Assembly (NCBI GenBank): GCA_963702575.1
Contig: CAVPCU010000005.1
Span: forward strand, 62,001-126,000
Source of the DNA: VRUE01 sp963702575
GTDB lineage: Bacteria > Actinomycetota > Thermoleophilia > Solirubrobacterales > 70-9
DNA length: 64,000 nucleotides
Direction: 5' to 3'
Below the pieces are notes generated by a model, which saw nothing but the letters and a program-made list of their open reading frames with translations, was not told the origin of the DNA and searched no databases. The position numbers and the translations under genes are program-made. Below, piece after piece: positions 7,721-15,864 of this stretch. Every line of letters begins with the position of its first letter. The stretch's first letter is position 1.

Positions 7721-8673
7721 TCCTCACCGTCACCCTCAACGCCGCAATCGATCGCACGGTCGCGGTGCCGAACTTCCGCCTCGGCCAGCGCCACCGCGCG
7801 GTGGAGAGCCGCACCGCCGCCGGCGGCAAGGGGATCAACGTCGCCCGCGCCCTGCGCCTGCTCGGCCGCCCGGTGATCGCCACCGGCTTCGCCGGCGGGC
7901 CGACCGGGAACCGGATGATGGAGCAGCTCCGGCGCGAGGCGATCCTCACCGACTTCACCTGGATCGCCGGCGAGACGCGGATCAACATGGCCGTGGTCGA
8001 CCCGACCTCGGGCGAGCAGACCGAGATCAACGAGCGCGGCCCGGCGGTCAGTCCGGAGGAGGTCGAGCGCTTCGTCGAACGGCTGCGCTACCTCGCCGAC
8101 GGGGCGAGGATCTGCGTGCTCGCCGGCACCCTGCCGCCGGGCGCCGGCGAGGATCTCTACGCCCGCCTGGTCGCCGACCTGCGCGAGCGCGGCGTCACAG
8201 TCGTGCTCGACTCCGAGGGAGAGCCGATGCTCGCCGGCCTGCGCGCCGGCGCCTCGGTCGTCACCCCCAACGAGCGCGAGGCCGAGGAGCTGGTCGGCCA
8301 GGAGTTCGCCGACCGCGACGACCTCGTCGCCGGGCTCGGCGAGCTGGTCCGCCTCGGCGCGGGGGAAGCGGCGATCACCCGGCCCGACGGCTGCGTCGCC
8401 GTGGTCGGCTCGGGGCCCGAGCGCCGCATCGTCGAAGTGCGGACCCGCCCGCTGGAGGCGGTCTCGACCGTCGGCTCGGGCGACGCCTTCCTCGCCGGCT
8501 ATGCGGCGGCGCTGTACGAGGGGCGCGAGCCCCCCGACAGCCTCGCCTACGCCGTCGCCTGCGGCGCCGAGTCGACCCAGCACTTCGGCGCCGGCACCGT
8601 CGACCGGCGCGGGGTCGAGCGGCTGCTCGGCGAGGTCGAGGTGCGCGATCTGCAGGTCCACGCCGAAGTGTAG
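7717..8673 (+). CDS. PfkB-family hexose kinase (1-phosphofructokinase-like)
   Basis: A 318-residue ribokinase-fold sugar-phosphate kinase of the FruK/LacC/PfkB type. The N-terminal signature NAAIDRTVAVPNF and GGKGINVARAL are present, and the C-terminal ATP/anion-hole motif TVGSGDAFLAGY carries the catalytic Asp. These fit 1-phosphofructokinase or tagatose-6-phosphate kinase best, but the exact substrate is open: no PTS fructose genes are adjacent. The ATG at 7717 overlaps the carboxypeptidase stop. The stop TAG forms the first bases of a -10-like TAGGCT for the next gene. Confidence 0.88.
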   Translation: MILTVTLNAAIDRTVAVPNFRLGQRHRAVESRTAAGGKGINVARALRLLGRPVIATGFAGGPTGNRMMEQLRREAILTDFTWIAGETRINMAVVDPTSGEQTEINERGPAVSPEEVERFVERLRYLADGARICVLAGTLPPGAGEDLYARLVADLRERGVTVVLDSEGEPMLAGLRAGASVVTPNEREAEELVGQEFADRDDLVAGLGELVRLGAGEAAITRPDGCVAVVGSGPERRIVEVRTRPLEAVSTVGSGDAFLAGYAAALYEGREPPDSLAYAVACGAESTQHFGAGTVDRRGVERLLGEVEVRDLQVHAEV

Positions 8674-8715
8674 GCTGGCTGTCCAACGCCACCCCACCCG
8701 CCCTGGAGGATCGAT

Positions 8716-9921
8716 TTGGAAATCGACATCGGTCGCGGCAAGAAAGGGAGGCGCGCTTACGGATTCGACGACATCGCGATCGTCCCGTCGCGCCGCACCC
8801 GCGATCCCGACGACATAGACATCAGCTGGGACCTCGGCCCCTACCGCTTCGACCTGCCGCTGCTCGCCTCGGCGATGGACGGGGTGGTCAGTCCCGACAC
8901 TGCCGTTCGCGTCAACGAGCTGGGCGGCCTCGGCGTGCTCAACCTCGAGGGCATCTGGTCGCGCTTCGAGGATGCCGAGGAGCAGCTCGAGAAGATCGCC
9001 GCCGCGCCCAAGCACCTGGCGACGCGGATCATGCAGGAGATCTACGCCGAGCCGGTGAAGCCGGAGCTGATCGGCCGCAGGATCGCCGAGATCAAGGAGC
9101 GCGGCGCGGTCGCCTGCGGCTCGCTGACGCCGCAGAAGGTGCGCGAGCACTACGAGACCGCGGTCGAGGCGGGGATCGACATCCTCGTCATCCAGGGCAC
9201 CGTGATCTCGGCCGAGCACGTCTCGACCACGGTCGAGCCGCTCAACCTGAAGGAGTTCATCGCCGAAGTGCCGGTGCCGACCGTGGTCGGCGGCTGCGCC
9301 TCCTACTCGACCGGCCTGCACCTGATGCGGACCGGCGCGGTCGGCGTCCTCGTCGGCGTCGGCCCGGGCGCCGCCTGCACCACCCGCGGCGTGCTCGGCA
9401 TCGGCGTGCCGCAGGCGACGGCGATCGCCGACGTCGCGGCGGCGCGCTCCCAGCACATGCTCGAGACCGGCGAATACGTCAACGTGATCGCCGACGGCGG
9501 CATGCGCACCGGCGGCGACATCTCCAAGGCGATCGCGGTCGGCGCCGACGCGGTGATGGTCGGCTCGCCCCTCGCCCGCGCCAAGGAGGCGCCGGGACGC
9601 GGCTTCCACTGGGGGATGGCGACCTTCCATCCCTCGCTCCCGCGCGGCACGCGCGTCTCGACCCGCCAGGACGGGACGATGGAGGAGATCCTGCTCGGAC
9701 CCGCCCTGGAGAACGACGGCACCTTCAATCTGATGGGGGCGCTGAAAACCTCGATGGCGACCACCGGCTACGAGGACATCCGCTCCTTCCAGCGGGCCGA
9801 GGTGATGGTCGCGCCGGCGTTGCAGAGCGAGGGCAAGAAGCTGCAGAACGAGCAGTCCGTTGGGATGGGGTCGAACGGGCGCGCGGCGGTCTCCGCCGGT
9901 GTTGGAGTCGCCGACGACTGA
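8716..9921 (+). CDS. guaB3: GuaB3 family IMP dehydrogenase-related protein
   Basis: A 401-residue IMPDH/GMP reductase superfamily TIM barrel. It matches the actinobacterial/cyanobacterial GuaB3 group: no CBS domains, the N-terminal block IGRGKKGRRAYGFDDIAIVP, and the nucleotide loop GPGAACTTRGVLGIG with the catalytic Cys. The catalytic flap is short. Whether it makes XMP from IMP or reduces GMP is uncertain, since GMP reductase activity has been reported for cyanobacterial GuaB3. It starts at TTG 8716 with GGAGGA six bases upstream. Adjacency to guaA fits guanine nucleotide metabolism. Confidence 0.88.
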   Translation: MEIDIGRGKKGRRAYGFDDIAIVPSRRTRDPDDIDISWDLGPYRFDLPLLASAMDGVVSPDTAVRVNELGGLGVLNLEGIWSRFEDAEEQLEKIAAAPKHLATRIMQEIYAEPVKPELIGRRIAEIKERGAVACGSLTPQKVREHYETAVEAGIDILVIQGTVISAEHVSTTVEPLNLKEFIAEVPVPTVVGGCASYSTGLHLMRTGAVGVLVGVGPGAACTTRGVLGIGVPQATAIADVAAARSQHMLETGEYVNVIADGGMRTGGDISKAIAVGADAVMVGSPLARAKEAPGRGFHWGMATFHPSLPRGTRVSTRQDGTMEEILLGPALENDGTFNLMGALKTSMATTGYEDIRSFQRAEVMVAPALQSEGKKLQNEQSVGMGSNGRAAVSAGVGVADD

Positions 9922-11485
9922 GGCCGGCGCCGAGGTGGCGCCGGCCCAGGCGACGGAGGAGGTGCTGGTCCTCGACTTCGGGGGCCAGTACTCCCAGCTG
10001 ATCGCGCGACGCATCCGCGACTGCGGTGTCTTTGCCGAGCTGTTGCCTGCTACGACGCCGATCGAGAAGCTGCGTGAGCGGAAGCCGAAGGGGCTGGTGC
10101 TCTCCGGCGGACCGGCTTCGGTGTACGAGCCGGGGGCGCCCGCATTCCCGACGGATCTGCTCGATCTCGGGATTCCGATGCTGGGGATCTGTTACGGGAT
10201 GCAGGCGATGGTCCAGGCGCTGGGGGGGAAGGTCGAAGCGGCCGAGTCGGGGGAGTTCGGTCGGACCGAGTTGACCCTGCGCGATGCCGGCGGGCGGCTG
10301 CTCGCCGGCCTGCCCGAGGAGCAGAGCTGCTGGATGAGCCACCGCGACACCGTCTTCGAGCCGCCACCGGGGTTCGCCGCGCTGGCCTCGACGCCGGGCT
10401 CGCCGGTCGCCGCCTGCGAGGCGCCCGAGCGCGGCCTCTACGGCATCCAGTTCCACCCGGAGGTCGTCCACACGCCATACGGGACCGAGGTCCTGACCCG
10501 CTTCCTGCGCGAGATCGCCGGCTGCGAGCGCGAGTGGTCGCCGCAATCGGTGATCGCCGAGCAGGTCGAGGCGGTGCGGGCGCAGGTCGGTCAGGGGCGG
10601 GTGATCTGCGGCCTCTCCGGCGGCGTCGACTCCTCGGTCGCGGCGCTGCTCGTCCACCGCGCGGTCGGCGAGCAGCTCACCTGCGTCTTCGTCGACCACG
10701 GCCTGATGCGCCTCAACGAGGCCGAGCAGGTCGTCGCCGCCTTCGAGCAGTTCGGCATCCCGCTGGTCCACGTCGAGGCCGAGGAGCGCTTCCTCGCCCG
10801 TCTCGCCGGGGAGGACGAGCCCGAGCGCAAGCGCAAGATCATCGGCGCGGAGTTCATCCGTGTCTTCGAGGAGGAGGCGGCGAAGCTCGAGGACGCGGCC
10901 TACCTGGTCCAGGGCACGCTCTACTCGGACGTGATCGAGTCGGGCGGCAGCGAGGCGGCGGAGACGATCAAGTCCCACCACAACGTCGGCGGCCTGCCTG
11001 AGGACCTCGAGTTCGAGCTGGTCGAGCCGCTGCGGATGCTGTTCAAGGACGAGGTGCGCGCGGTCGGCGCCGAGCTGGGGCTGCCGGAGAGGATGGTCTG
11101 GCGCCAGCCCTTCCCCGGCCCGGGCCTGGCGATCCGCATCGTCGGCGGCGAGGTCACCAGGGAGCGGCTCGACATCCTCCGCGCCGCCGACGCGATCCTG
11201 CAGGAGGAGATCCGCGCCGCCGAGCTCTACCGCCAGCTCTGGCAGTCCTTCTGCGTGCTGCCGGTGGTCCGTTCGGTCGGCGTCCAGGGCGACGGCCGCA
11301 CCTACGCCTACCCGATCGTGATCCGGGCGGTCACCTCCGACGACGCGATGACCGCCGACTGGGCCCGCCTGCCCTACGACCTGCTCGAGCGCGTCTCCAA
11401 CCGGATCATCAACGAGATCAAGGACGTGAACCGGGTGGCGCTCGACATCTCCTCGAAGCCGCCAGCCACGATCGAGTGGGAGTAG
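9899..11485 (+). CDS. guaA: GMP synthase (glutamine-hydrolysing)
   Basis: A 528-residue bifunctional enzyme converting XMP to GMP with glutamine and ATP. The N-terminal class I glutamine amidotransferase begins at VLVLDFGGQYSQLIARRI and carries the nucleophile motif LGICYGM and the His-Glu pair in QFHPEVVHT. The ATP-pyrophosphatase domain has SGGVDSSVAALL, and the C-terminal dimerisation domain ends KPPATIEWE, the usual family end. Start choice is uncertain: GTG 9899 (or TTG 9902) lies inside the end of guaB3, giving a 23-base overlap and about 18 residues before the conserved core. Confidence 0.95.
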   Translation: MLESPTTEAGAEVAPAQATEEVLVLDFGGQYSQLIARRIRDCGVFAELLPATTPIEKLRERKPKGLVLSGGPASVYEPGAPAFPTDLLDLGIPMLGICYGMQAMVQALGGKVEAAESGEFGRTELTLRDAGGRLLAGLPEEQSCWMSHRDTVFEPPPGFAALASTPGSPVAACEAPERGLYGIQFHPEVVHTPYGTEVLTRFLREIAGCEREWSPQSVIAEQVEAVRAQVGQGRVICGLSGGVDSSVAALLVHRAVGEQLTCVFVDHGLMRLNEAEQVVAAFEQFGIPLVHVEAEERFLARLAGEDEPERKRKIIGAEFIRVFEEEAAKLEDAAYLVQGTLYSDVIESGGSEAAETIKSHHNVGGLPEDLEFELVEPLRMLFKDEVRAVGAELGLPERMVWRQPFPGPGLAIRIVGGEVTRERLDILRAADAILQEEIRAAELYRQLWQSFCVLPVVRSVGVQGDGRTYAYPIVIRAVTSDDAMTADWARLPYDLLERVSNRIINEIKDVNRVALDISSKPPATIEWE

Positions 11486-11546
11486 CTCGCCCTCCTTCGC
11501 GGTCTCGATAGCGATCCTCGGCCTGCTGCAGGCGGGGCTCGTCGCC

Positions 11547-12266
11547 TTGCCGCAGCCCTGGCGCAGCCCCTGGCTCGATCGCTTCCGCAGTCCCTGGTGG
11601 GCGCTGGTGCCGGCGCTCTCGATCGTCGTCGTGATCGGGATCGTCGCCCTCTGGGGGGAATCGGCGACGGCGCTGTCCTGGCTGGCGCTCCTCGCCGTCC
11701 CGCCGTTCGCGGCGCTGGCGCTGGGGCGGCTGGTGCGCGGCGCCCGGCCGGAGTGGGCCTTCGCGGTGCTCCCACTCTTCGCCCTCGCCTGGGCCGGTCC
11801 CGGCTCGCTGATCGGCGAGGCCGCGGCGACGGCGCTGACCGCGCTCGGCTGCATCGGCCTCGGCTGGCTGCTCGTCTCGGTCGCGCCCGCCGCCTGGCTG
11901 AGGCTCGGCATCTACGCGATGGCGGCGGTCGACGCCTGGTTCGTCGCGACCGAGCTGCTGCAGGGGCCGAACGCCGTCCTCACGGCGGCGGCCCCGGCGG
12001 GCCTGCCGCGCCTCCAGGTCGTCCACTTCGGCTCCGCCGCGATGGGCTTCGGCGACCTCTTCGTCGCCGCTACGCTGGGCTGCCTGCTGGCCGGCTCGCG
12101 CCGCACGCAGCTGCGTGCGGCGCTGCTCGTGGCGATCCTGGCCCTGACGTTCGACCTGCTCTTCCTTGCGCTCGACACGCTGCCGGCGACGGTCCCGGTG
12201 GCGGTCGCCCTGGCTCTGACCGAGCTGCGGCGTCGGCGTGGCCCGAGCCCCCGCAACCGGACATGA
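11547..12266 (+). CDS. Hypothetical polytopic membrane protein
   Basis: A protein of at least 239 residues with seven or more hydrophobic helices and no recognised family. TTG 11547 is the first standard start, but the frame stays open upstream to about 11430 and the sequence just before it (VSIAILGLLQAGLVALP) is a good transmembrane helix, so translation may begin at a non-standard codon around 11508-11526. The last 197 bases are antisense to the 3' end of lgt. Codon use and the strongly hydrophobic product make this strand the better coding candidate in the shared region. The role is unknown. Confidence 0.6.
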   Translation: MPQPWRSPWLDRFRSPWWALVPALSIVVVIGIVALWGESATALSWLALLAVPPFAALALGRLVRGARPEWAFAVLPLFALAWAGPGSLIGEAAATALTALGCIGLGWLLVSVAPAAWLRLGIYAMAAVDAWFVATELLQGPNAVLTAAAPAGLPRLQVVHFGSAAMGFGDLFVAATLGCLLAGSRRTQLRAALLVAILALTFDLLFLALDTLPATVPVAVALALTELRRRRGPSPRNRT

Positions 12267-13101
12267 GGATCGTCCCGCCCGCGAGCATCAGCGCCGCGCC
12301 GCGCCGCGAGGGGCGCCGAGGTCGCCAGCCCTGGCTCCGGGCGAACCAGAGCAGGCCGGCGAGGCAGAGCGCGGTGGCGACGTAGAAGTTGAGCCGCAGC
12401 CCGAGGACGTGGTGGGCCGGATCGACACGGAGCGACTCCTCGAAGATGCGAAAGGCCGAGTAGCCGGCGACGTAGAGGGCGAACAGGCCCGGCGGGCGGA
12501 TGCGGCGATGGTGGCCGAGCCAGACGAGGAAGGCGGCGAGCGCGAGGTTCCAGATCAGCTCGTAGAGGAAGGTCGGATGGAAGGTGGCGAAGCCCTCGTA
12601 GCCGCTGGGACGATGGGCCGGCGAGATCTGCAGCGCCCACGGAAGGCTGGTGGGCCCGCCGAACAGCTCCTGGTTGAAGTAGTTGCCGATCCGCCCGATC
12701 GCCTGGCCGACGAGCAGCGCCGGGGCTGCCGCGTCCATGAACGGGGCGGGGGAGACGCCGGCGCGCCGCAGGCGCCAGAGTCCCACCAGGCTCCCCAGCG
12801 CTATGCCGCCCCAGATCCCCATGCCGCCGTCCCAGACCGCGAACGGCCCCCACCAGTGCGGCGGCACCAGGTTGGAGCTGGTCAGGTCGAAGTAGAGGCG
12901 CCCGCCGAGGAGCCCGGCGGGGAAGCCCCACATCGCCACGTCGTAGACAAGGGCGCGCGAGCCGCCCACGGCCTCCCAGCGCCGGATCGCGATCAGCACG
13001 GCCGCCGCCAGCCCGACCACGTACATCAGCCCGTAGACGTGGACTTCGAACGGCCCGAGCTGGAAGCCGCTCGACGCCGGGCTTGGGATCGCGCTGGTCA
13101 C
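12070..13101 (-). CDS. lgt: Prolipoprotein diacylglyceryl transferase
   Basis: Lgt transfers diacylglycerol from phosphatidylglycerol to the lipobox cysteine of prolipoproteins, several of which are encoded nearby. The family signature GRIGNYFNQELFGG is present, together with GGMGIWGGI, HPTFLYELIWN and helices throughout. The GTG start gives the normal N-terminus (FEVHVYGLMYVVG). The reading frame gives 343 residues, but the conserved part ends near residue 275. The last 65 residues are a Pro/Ala/Arg-rich tail antisense to the convergent membrane-protein gene, so the tail is either unusual or the result of a missing stop codon. Confidence 0.92.
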   Translation of the reverse strand: MTSAIPSPASSGFQLGPFEVHVYGLMYVVGLAAAVLIAIRRWEAVGGSRALVYDVAMWGFPAGLLGGRLYFDLTSSNLVPPHWWGPFAVWDGGMGIWGGIALGSLVGLWRLRRAGVSPAPFMDAAAPALLVGQAIGRIGNYFNQELFGGPTSLPWALQISPAHRPSGYEGFATFHPTFLYELIWNLALAAFLVWLGHHRRIRPPGLFALYVAGYSAFRIFEESLRVDPAHHVLGLRLNFYVATALCLAGLLWFARSQGWRPRRPSRRGAALMLAGGTILMSGCGGSGHADAAARSEPGRPPPGPSPAACRAQGRAGRTSGPGSPRAAPHAAACGASRPAGSPA

Positions 13102-13145
13102 GGCGCCGATTGTCTACGAAAGCACCACGCGGGGGAATCGTCCTA

Positions 13146-13168
13146 AAGAGAACGAGTCTCACTCTTAT
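13146..13168. promoter_or_regulatory. Probable Zur/Fur-type operator upstream of the zinc importer
   Basis: A 23-bp imperfect palindrome with arms AAGAGAACGAG and CTCACTCTTAT around a central T; 7 of 11 positions pair and the core is GAGTCTC. It lies 16 bases before the ATG of the zinc-binding lipoprotein and overlaps the likely -10 box TATGTT (13166-13171). A Fur-family regulator is the last gene of this cluster. Metal-loaded regulator binding here would block transcription. The site call is inferred from symmetry and position. Confidence 0.55.
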
Positions 13169-13183
13169 GTTAGGTTTCGGGCG

Positions 13184-14110
13184 ATGCCACGGCCGAGCAC
13201 CCGCGCTTTCCCCGTCCTCCTCTTCCTCGCTGTCATGGCAGCCGCGCCGCTCAGCGGATGCGGAGCGTCGAGCTCGAGCACCGCCGGCCCGTCCGGCAAG
13301 CTCAACGTCGTCGCCGCCGAGGACTTCTGGGGCTCGATCGCCGAACAGCTCGGCGGCGACAAGGTGGCGGTGACGAACATCATCACCAACCCAGCCGCCG
13401 ATCCTCACGACTACGAACCGACCTCGGCAGACGCGAAAACGCTGGCCGGCGCGCAGATGTCGATCGTCAACGGGATCGGCTACGACGAATGGGCCTCCAA
13501 GCTGCTCGCGGCGAGTCCTGAATCGAGTCGCACCGAACTGACCGTCGGCGATGTGCTTGGGCTCAAGGACGGCGACAACCCGCATCAGTGGTACTCGCCG
13601 ATCTCGGTCCACGAGGTGATCGTCGCGATCGTCGCCGACTACAAGGAAGCGCTGCCCGGCAACGACTCCTACTTCGACGAACAGCAGGAAGCCTTCGAAA
13701 CCGAAGGCCTGGCCGAATACAACGGACTGATCTCGCAGATCAAGGCGAGCTACTCGGGTACGCCGGTCGGCGCCTCGGAGAGCATCTTCGAACCGCTGGC
13801 GCCCTCGCTCGGACTTAAGCTGATCACCCCGACGGGGTTCATGGACGGGATCGCCGAGGGAACCGAACCGACCCCGTCTGAGAAGGCGAGCGCCGACGAA
13901 CAGATCAAGGACAACCTGATCGAGCTCTGGGTCTACAACAGCCAGAACGCGACCCCCGACGTCAAGCGTCTGAACGAAGAAGCCGAAGCGGCGAGGATCC
14001 CGATCGCCACGGTGACCGAGACGCTGACCCCCGAAGGCGCGAGCTTTCAGGATTGGATGTCCCGGGAGCTGAAAGGCATCAAGGCGGCGCTCGCCAAGGC
14101 GGGGGGCTGA
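13184..14110 (+). CDS. znuA: Zinc ABC transporter substrate-binding lipoprotein
   Basis: A 308-residue cluster A-I (ZnuA/TroA) metal-binding protein, lipid-anchored outside the cell. The signal peptide ends in the lipobox LSGC (Cys26). The metal-ligand blocks are visible: PHDYEPT near residue 75 and NPHQWYSP near 131, and the long backbone helix lies in the middle. It has no His-rich loop. Downstream are the ATPase, two permeases and a Fur-type regulator, supporting zinc uptake, although manganese cannot be excluded. No ribosome-binding site is seen and the putative -10 lies 12 bases before the ATG, so the mRNA may be leaderless. Glutamate codons are mostly GAA. Confidence 0.88.
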   Translation: MPRPSTRAFPVLLFLAVMAAAPLSGCGASSSSTAGPSGKLNVVAAEDFWGSIAEQLGGDKVAVTNIITNPAADPHDYEPTSADAKTLAGAQMSIVNGIGYDEWASKLLAASPESSRTELTVGDVLGLKDGDNPHQWYSPISVHEVIVAIVADYKEALPGNDSYFDEQQEAFETEGLAEYNGLISQIKASYSGTPVGASESIFEPLAPSLGLKLITPTGFMDGIAEGTEPTPSEKASADEQIKDNLIELWVYNSQNATPDVKRLNEEAEAARIPIATVTETLTPEGASFQDWMSRELKGIKAALAKAGG

Positions 14111-14171
14111 GACGGAGGCGGCGGCGAAAGCCAGCTCCGCGCCCGGGGCGCGGCAGGAGGGCGGCGAGGCG

Positions 14172-14981
14172 ATCCAGCTCGAAGGGGCCAGCGCCGCGCG
14201 CGGGGCCGGCCCGATCTGGTCGGGCCTCGACCTGCGGATCGGCAGGGGCGAGTTCGTCGCCGTCCTCGGCCCCAACGGCGCTGGCAAGTCGACCCTCCTC
14301 CACGTCGTGCTCGGCCTGCTTCCGCTGAGCGCCGGCAGAGCGGCTGTGCTCGGCGAGAAGCCTGGGGAGGCGCGGCGCCGGATCGGCTACCTGCCGCAGC
14401 GGCGCAGCTTCGACTCGGGCACGCGGATCCGCGGCGTCGACATGGTACGGCTCGGCCTCGACGGCGCTCGCTGGGGTCTGCCGCTGCCGCAGGCCCTCAG
14501 CCGCACCGACCGGCTCGCCCGCGAGCGGGTCGAGCAGATGATCGACCTCGTCGGCGCCAGCGGCTATGCCTCGCGCCCGATCGGCTCGCTCTCCGGCGGC
14601 GAGCAGCAGCGGCTGCTGATCGCCCAGGCGCTGGTGCGCGAGCCGGAGATCCTGCTGCTCGATGAGCCCCTCGACAGCCTCGACCTCTCAAACCAGGGCG
14701 CGATCGCCTCCCTCGTCCAGCGGATCTGCGATAGCCAGGGGGTGACGGTCCTGCTGGTCGCCCACGACGTCAATCCGATCCTCGGCTACCTCGACCGGGT
14801 CGTCTACTTCGCCGGGGGCCGCGGGGTGCAGGGCGCGCCGCGCGAGGTGATCGACGGCCCGACCCTGAGCCGCCTCTACGGGGCGCCGATCGAGGTGCTG
14901 GAGACCTCCGACGGGCGCCTCGTCGTCGTCGGTACTCCGGAGCCGCCCGCTCACCACCACGACCGACACGATCATGGCTGA
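14172..14981 (+). CDS. znuC: Zinc ABC transporter ATP-binding protein (non-canonical start)
   Basis: The ATPase of the metal importer: Walker A GPNGAGKST, signature LSGGEQQRLLIAQAL, Walker B ILLLDEPLDSLD and the switch His in VAHDVN. The frame is open from 14073, but the first ATG/GTG/TTG is GTG 14307, after Walker A, which would give a dead protein. The family N-terminus (IQLEGASAARG) begins at ATC 14172, which has AGGAGG about ten bases upstream, so an ATC start (269 residues) is my best guess. A frameshift from znuA or an upstream indel are alternatives. The stop overlaps the next ATG. Confidence 0.85.
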   Translation: MQLEGASAARGAGPIWSGLDLRIGRGEFVAVLGPNGAGKSTLLHVVLGLLPLSAGRAAVLGEKPGEARRRIGYLPQRRSFDSGTRIRGVDMVRLGLDGARWGLPLPQALSRTDRLARERVEQMIDLVGASGYASRPIGSLSGGEQQRLLIAQALVREPEILLLDEPLDSLDLSNQGAIASLVQRICDSQGVTVLLVAHDVNPILGYLDRVVYFAGGRGVQGAPREVIDGPTLSRLYGAPIEVLETSDGRLVVVGTPEPPAHHHDRHDHG

Positions 14982-15864
14982 GCTCGCCACCCTCTCCTGG
15001 AATCCCGTCAGCGACTACGAACAGCTGACCGAATTTCCGTTCATGGTCAACGCCCTGCAGGCGGGGACGATCGTTGCTGTGATGGCCGGCGCGATCGGCT
15101 GGTTCATGGTCCTGCGCCGCCAGACCTTCGCCGGTCACACCCTCTCGGTGATCGCCTTCCCGGGTGCGGCGGGCGCGACCCTGGCCGGTCTGCCGCTGGC
15201 CCTCGGCTACTTCGGCGCCTGCGGCCTCGGGGCGCTCGTCCTCGCCGCGGTCAGCGGCCGCGGCCGGACAGCGCGCAGCGGCGAGTCGGCGGCGATCGGC
15301 ACGGTCCAGGCCTTCGGCCTCGGCCTCGGCTTCCTCTTCGTCGGCCTCTATGGAGGCCAGCTCGCCGGTCTGGAGTCCCTGCTCTTCGGCACCTTCCTCG
15401 GCATCACCACCGGGCAGGTGGCCACGCTGCTGTGGATCGCCCTCGCCGCCCTTCTCGCGCTTGCGGCGATCGGGCGACCGCTTCTCTTCGCCTCGGTAGA
15501 CGCCGAGGTCGCCCGCGCCGCCGGGGTGCCGACGCGGGCGCTCGCGGTCGTCTTCCTGCTGCTGCTGGGCCTCGCCGTCGCCGCCACCGCCGAGATCACC
15601 GGCGCCCTCCTGGTCTTCGCCCTGCTGGTGACGCCGGCGGCGACGGCGCAGCAGATCACGGCGCGGCCCGGACCCGGGCTGGCGCTCTCGGTTGTCCTGG
15701 CGCTGGTCGTCACCTGGGTTGGCCTGACGATCGCCTACTTCTCGCCCTATCCGGTGGGCTTCTGGGTGACCAGCCTCTCCTTCGGTCTCTTCGTGGCGGT
15801 GCGGCTGCGCAGAATCGCGACCCGCCGCCGCCCGATCGCCGTGCCGGTGGGAGAGCCGGTCTGA
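14974..15864 (+). CDS. znuB: Metal ABC transporter permease (ABC-3 family), first copy
   Basis: A 296-residue integral membrane protein of the ABC-3 family with about eight or nine helices. Typical blocks are the early FMVNALQAGTIVAVMAGAIGW and the coupling region LLFASVDAEVARAAGVPTR. It overlaps the ATPase gene by eight bases and the second permease by one. A second ABC-3 permease directly after it suggests a heterodimeric channel, as in TroCD/MntCD systems, rather than the ZnuB homodimer. It forms the translocation path of the zinc (or manganese) importer. Confidence 0.9.
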   Translation: MAELATLSWNPVSDYEQLTEFPFMVNALQAGTIVAVMAGAIGWFMVLRRQTFAGHTLSVIAFPGAAGATLAGLPLALGYFGACGLGALVLAAVSGRGRTARSGESAAIGTVQAFGLGLGFLFVGLYGGQLAGLESLLFGTFLGITTGQVATLLWIALAALLALAAIGRPLLFASVDAEVARAAGVPTRALAVVFLLLLGLAVAATAEITGALLVFALLVTPAATAQQITARPGPGLALSVVLALVVTWVGLTIAYFSPYPVGFWVTSLSFGLFVAVRLRRIATRRRPIAVPVGEPV

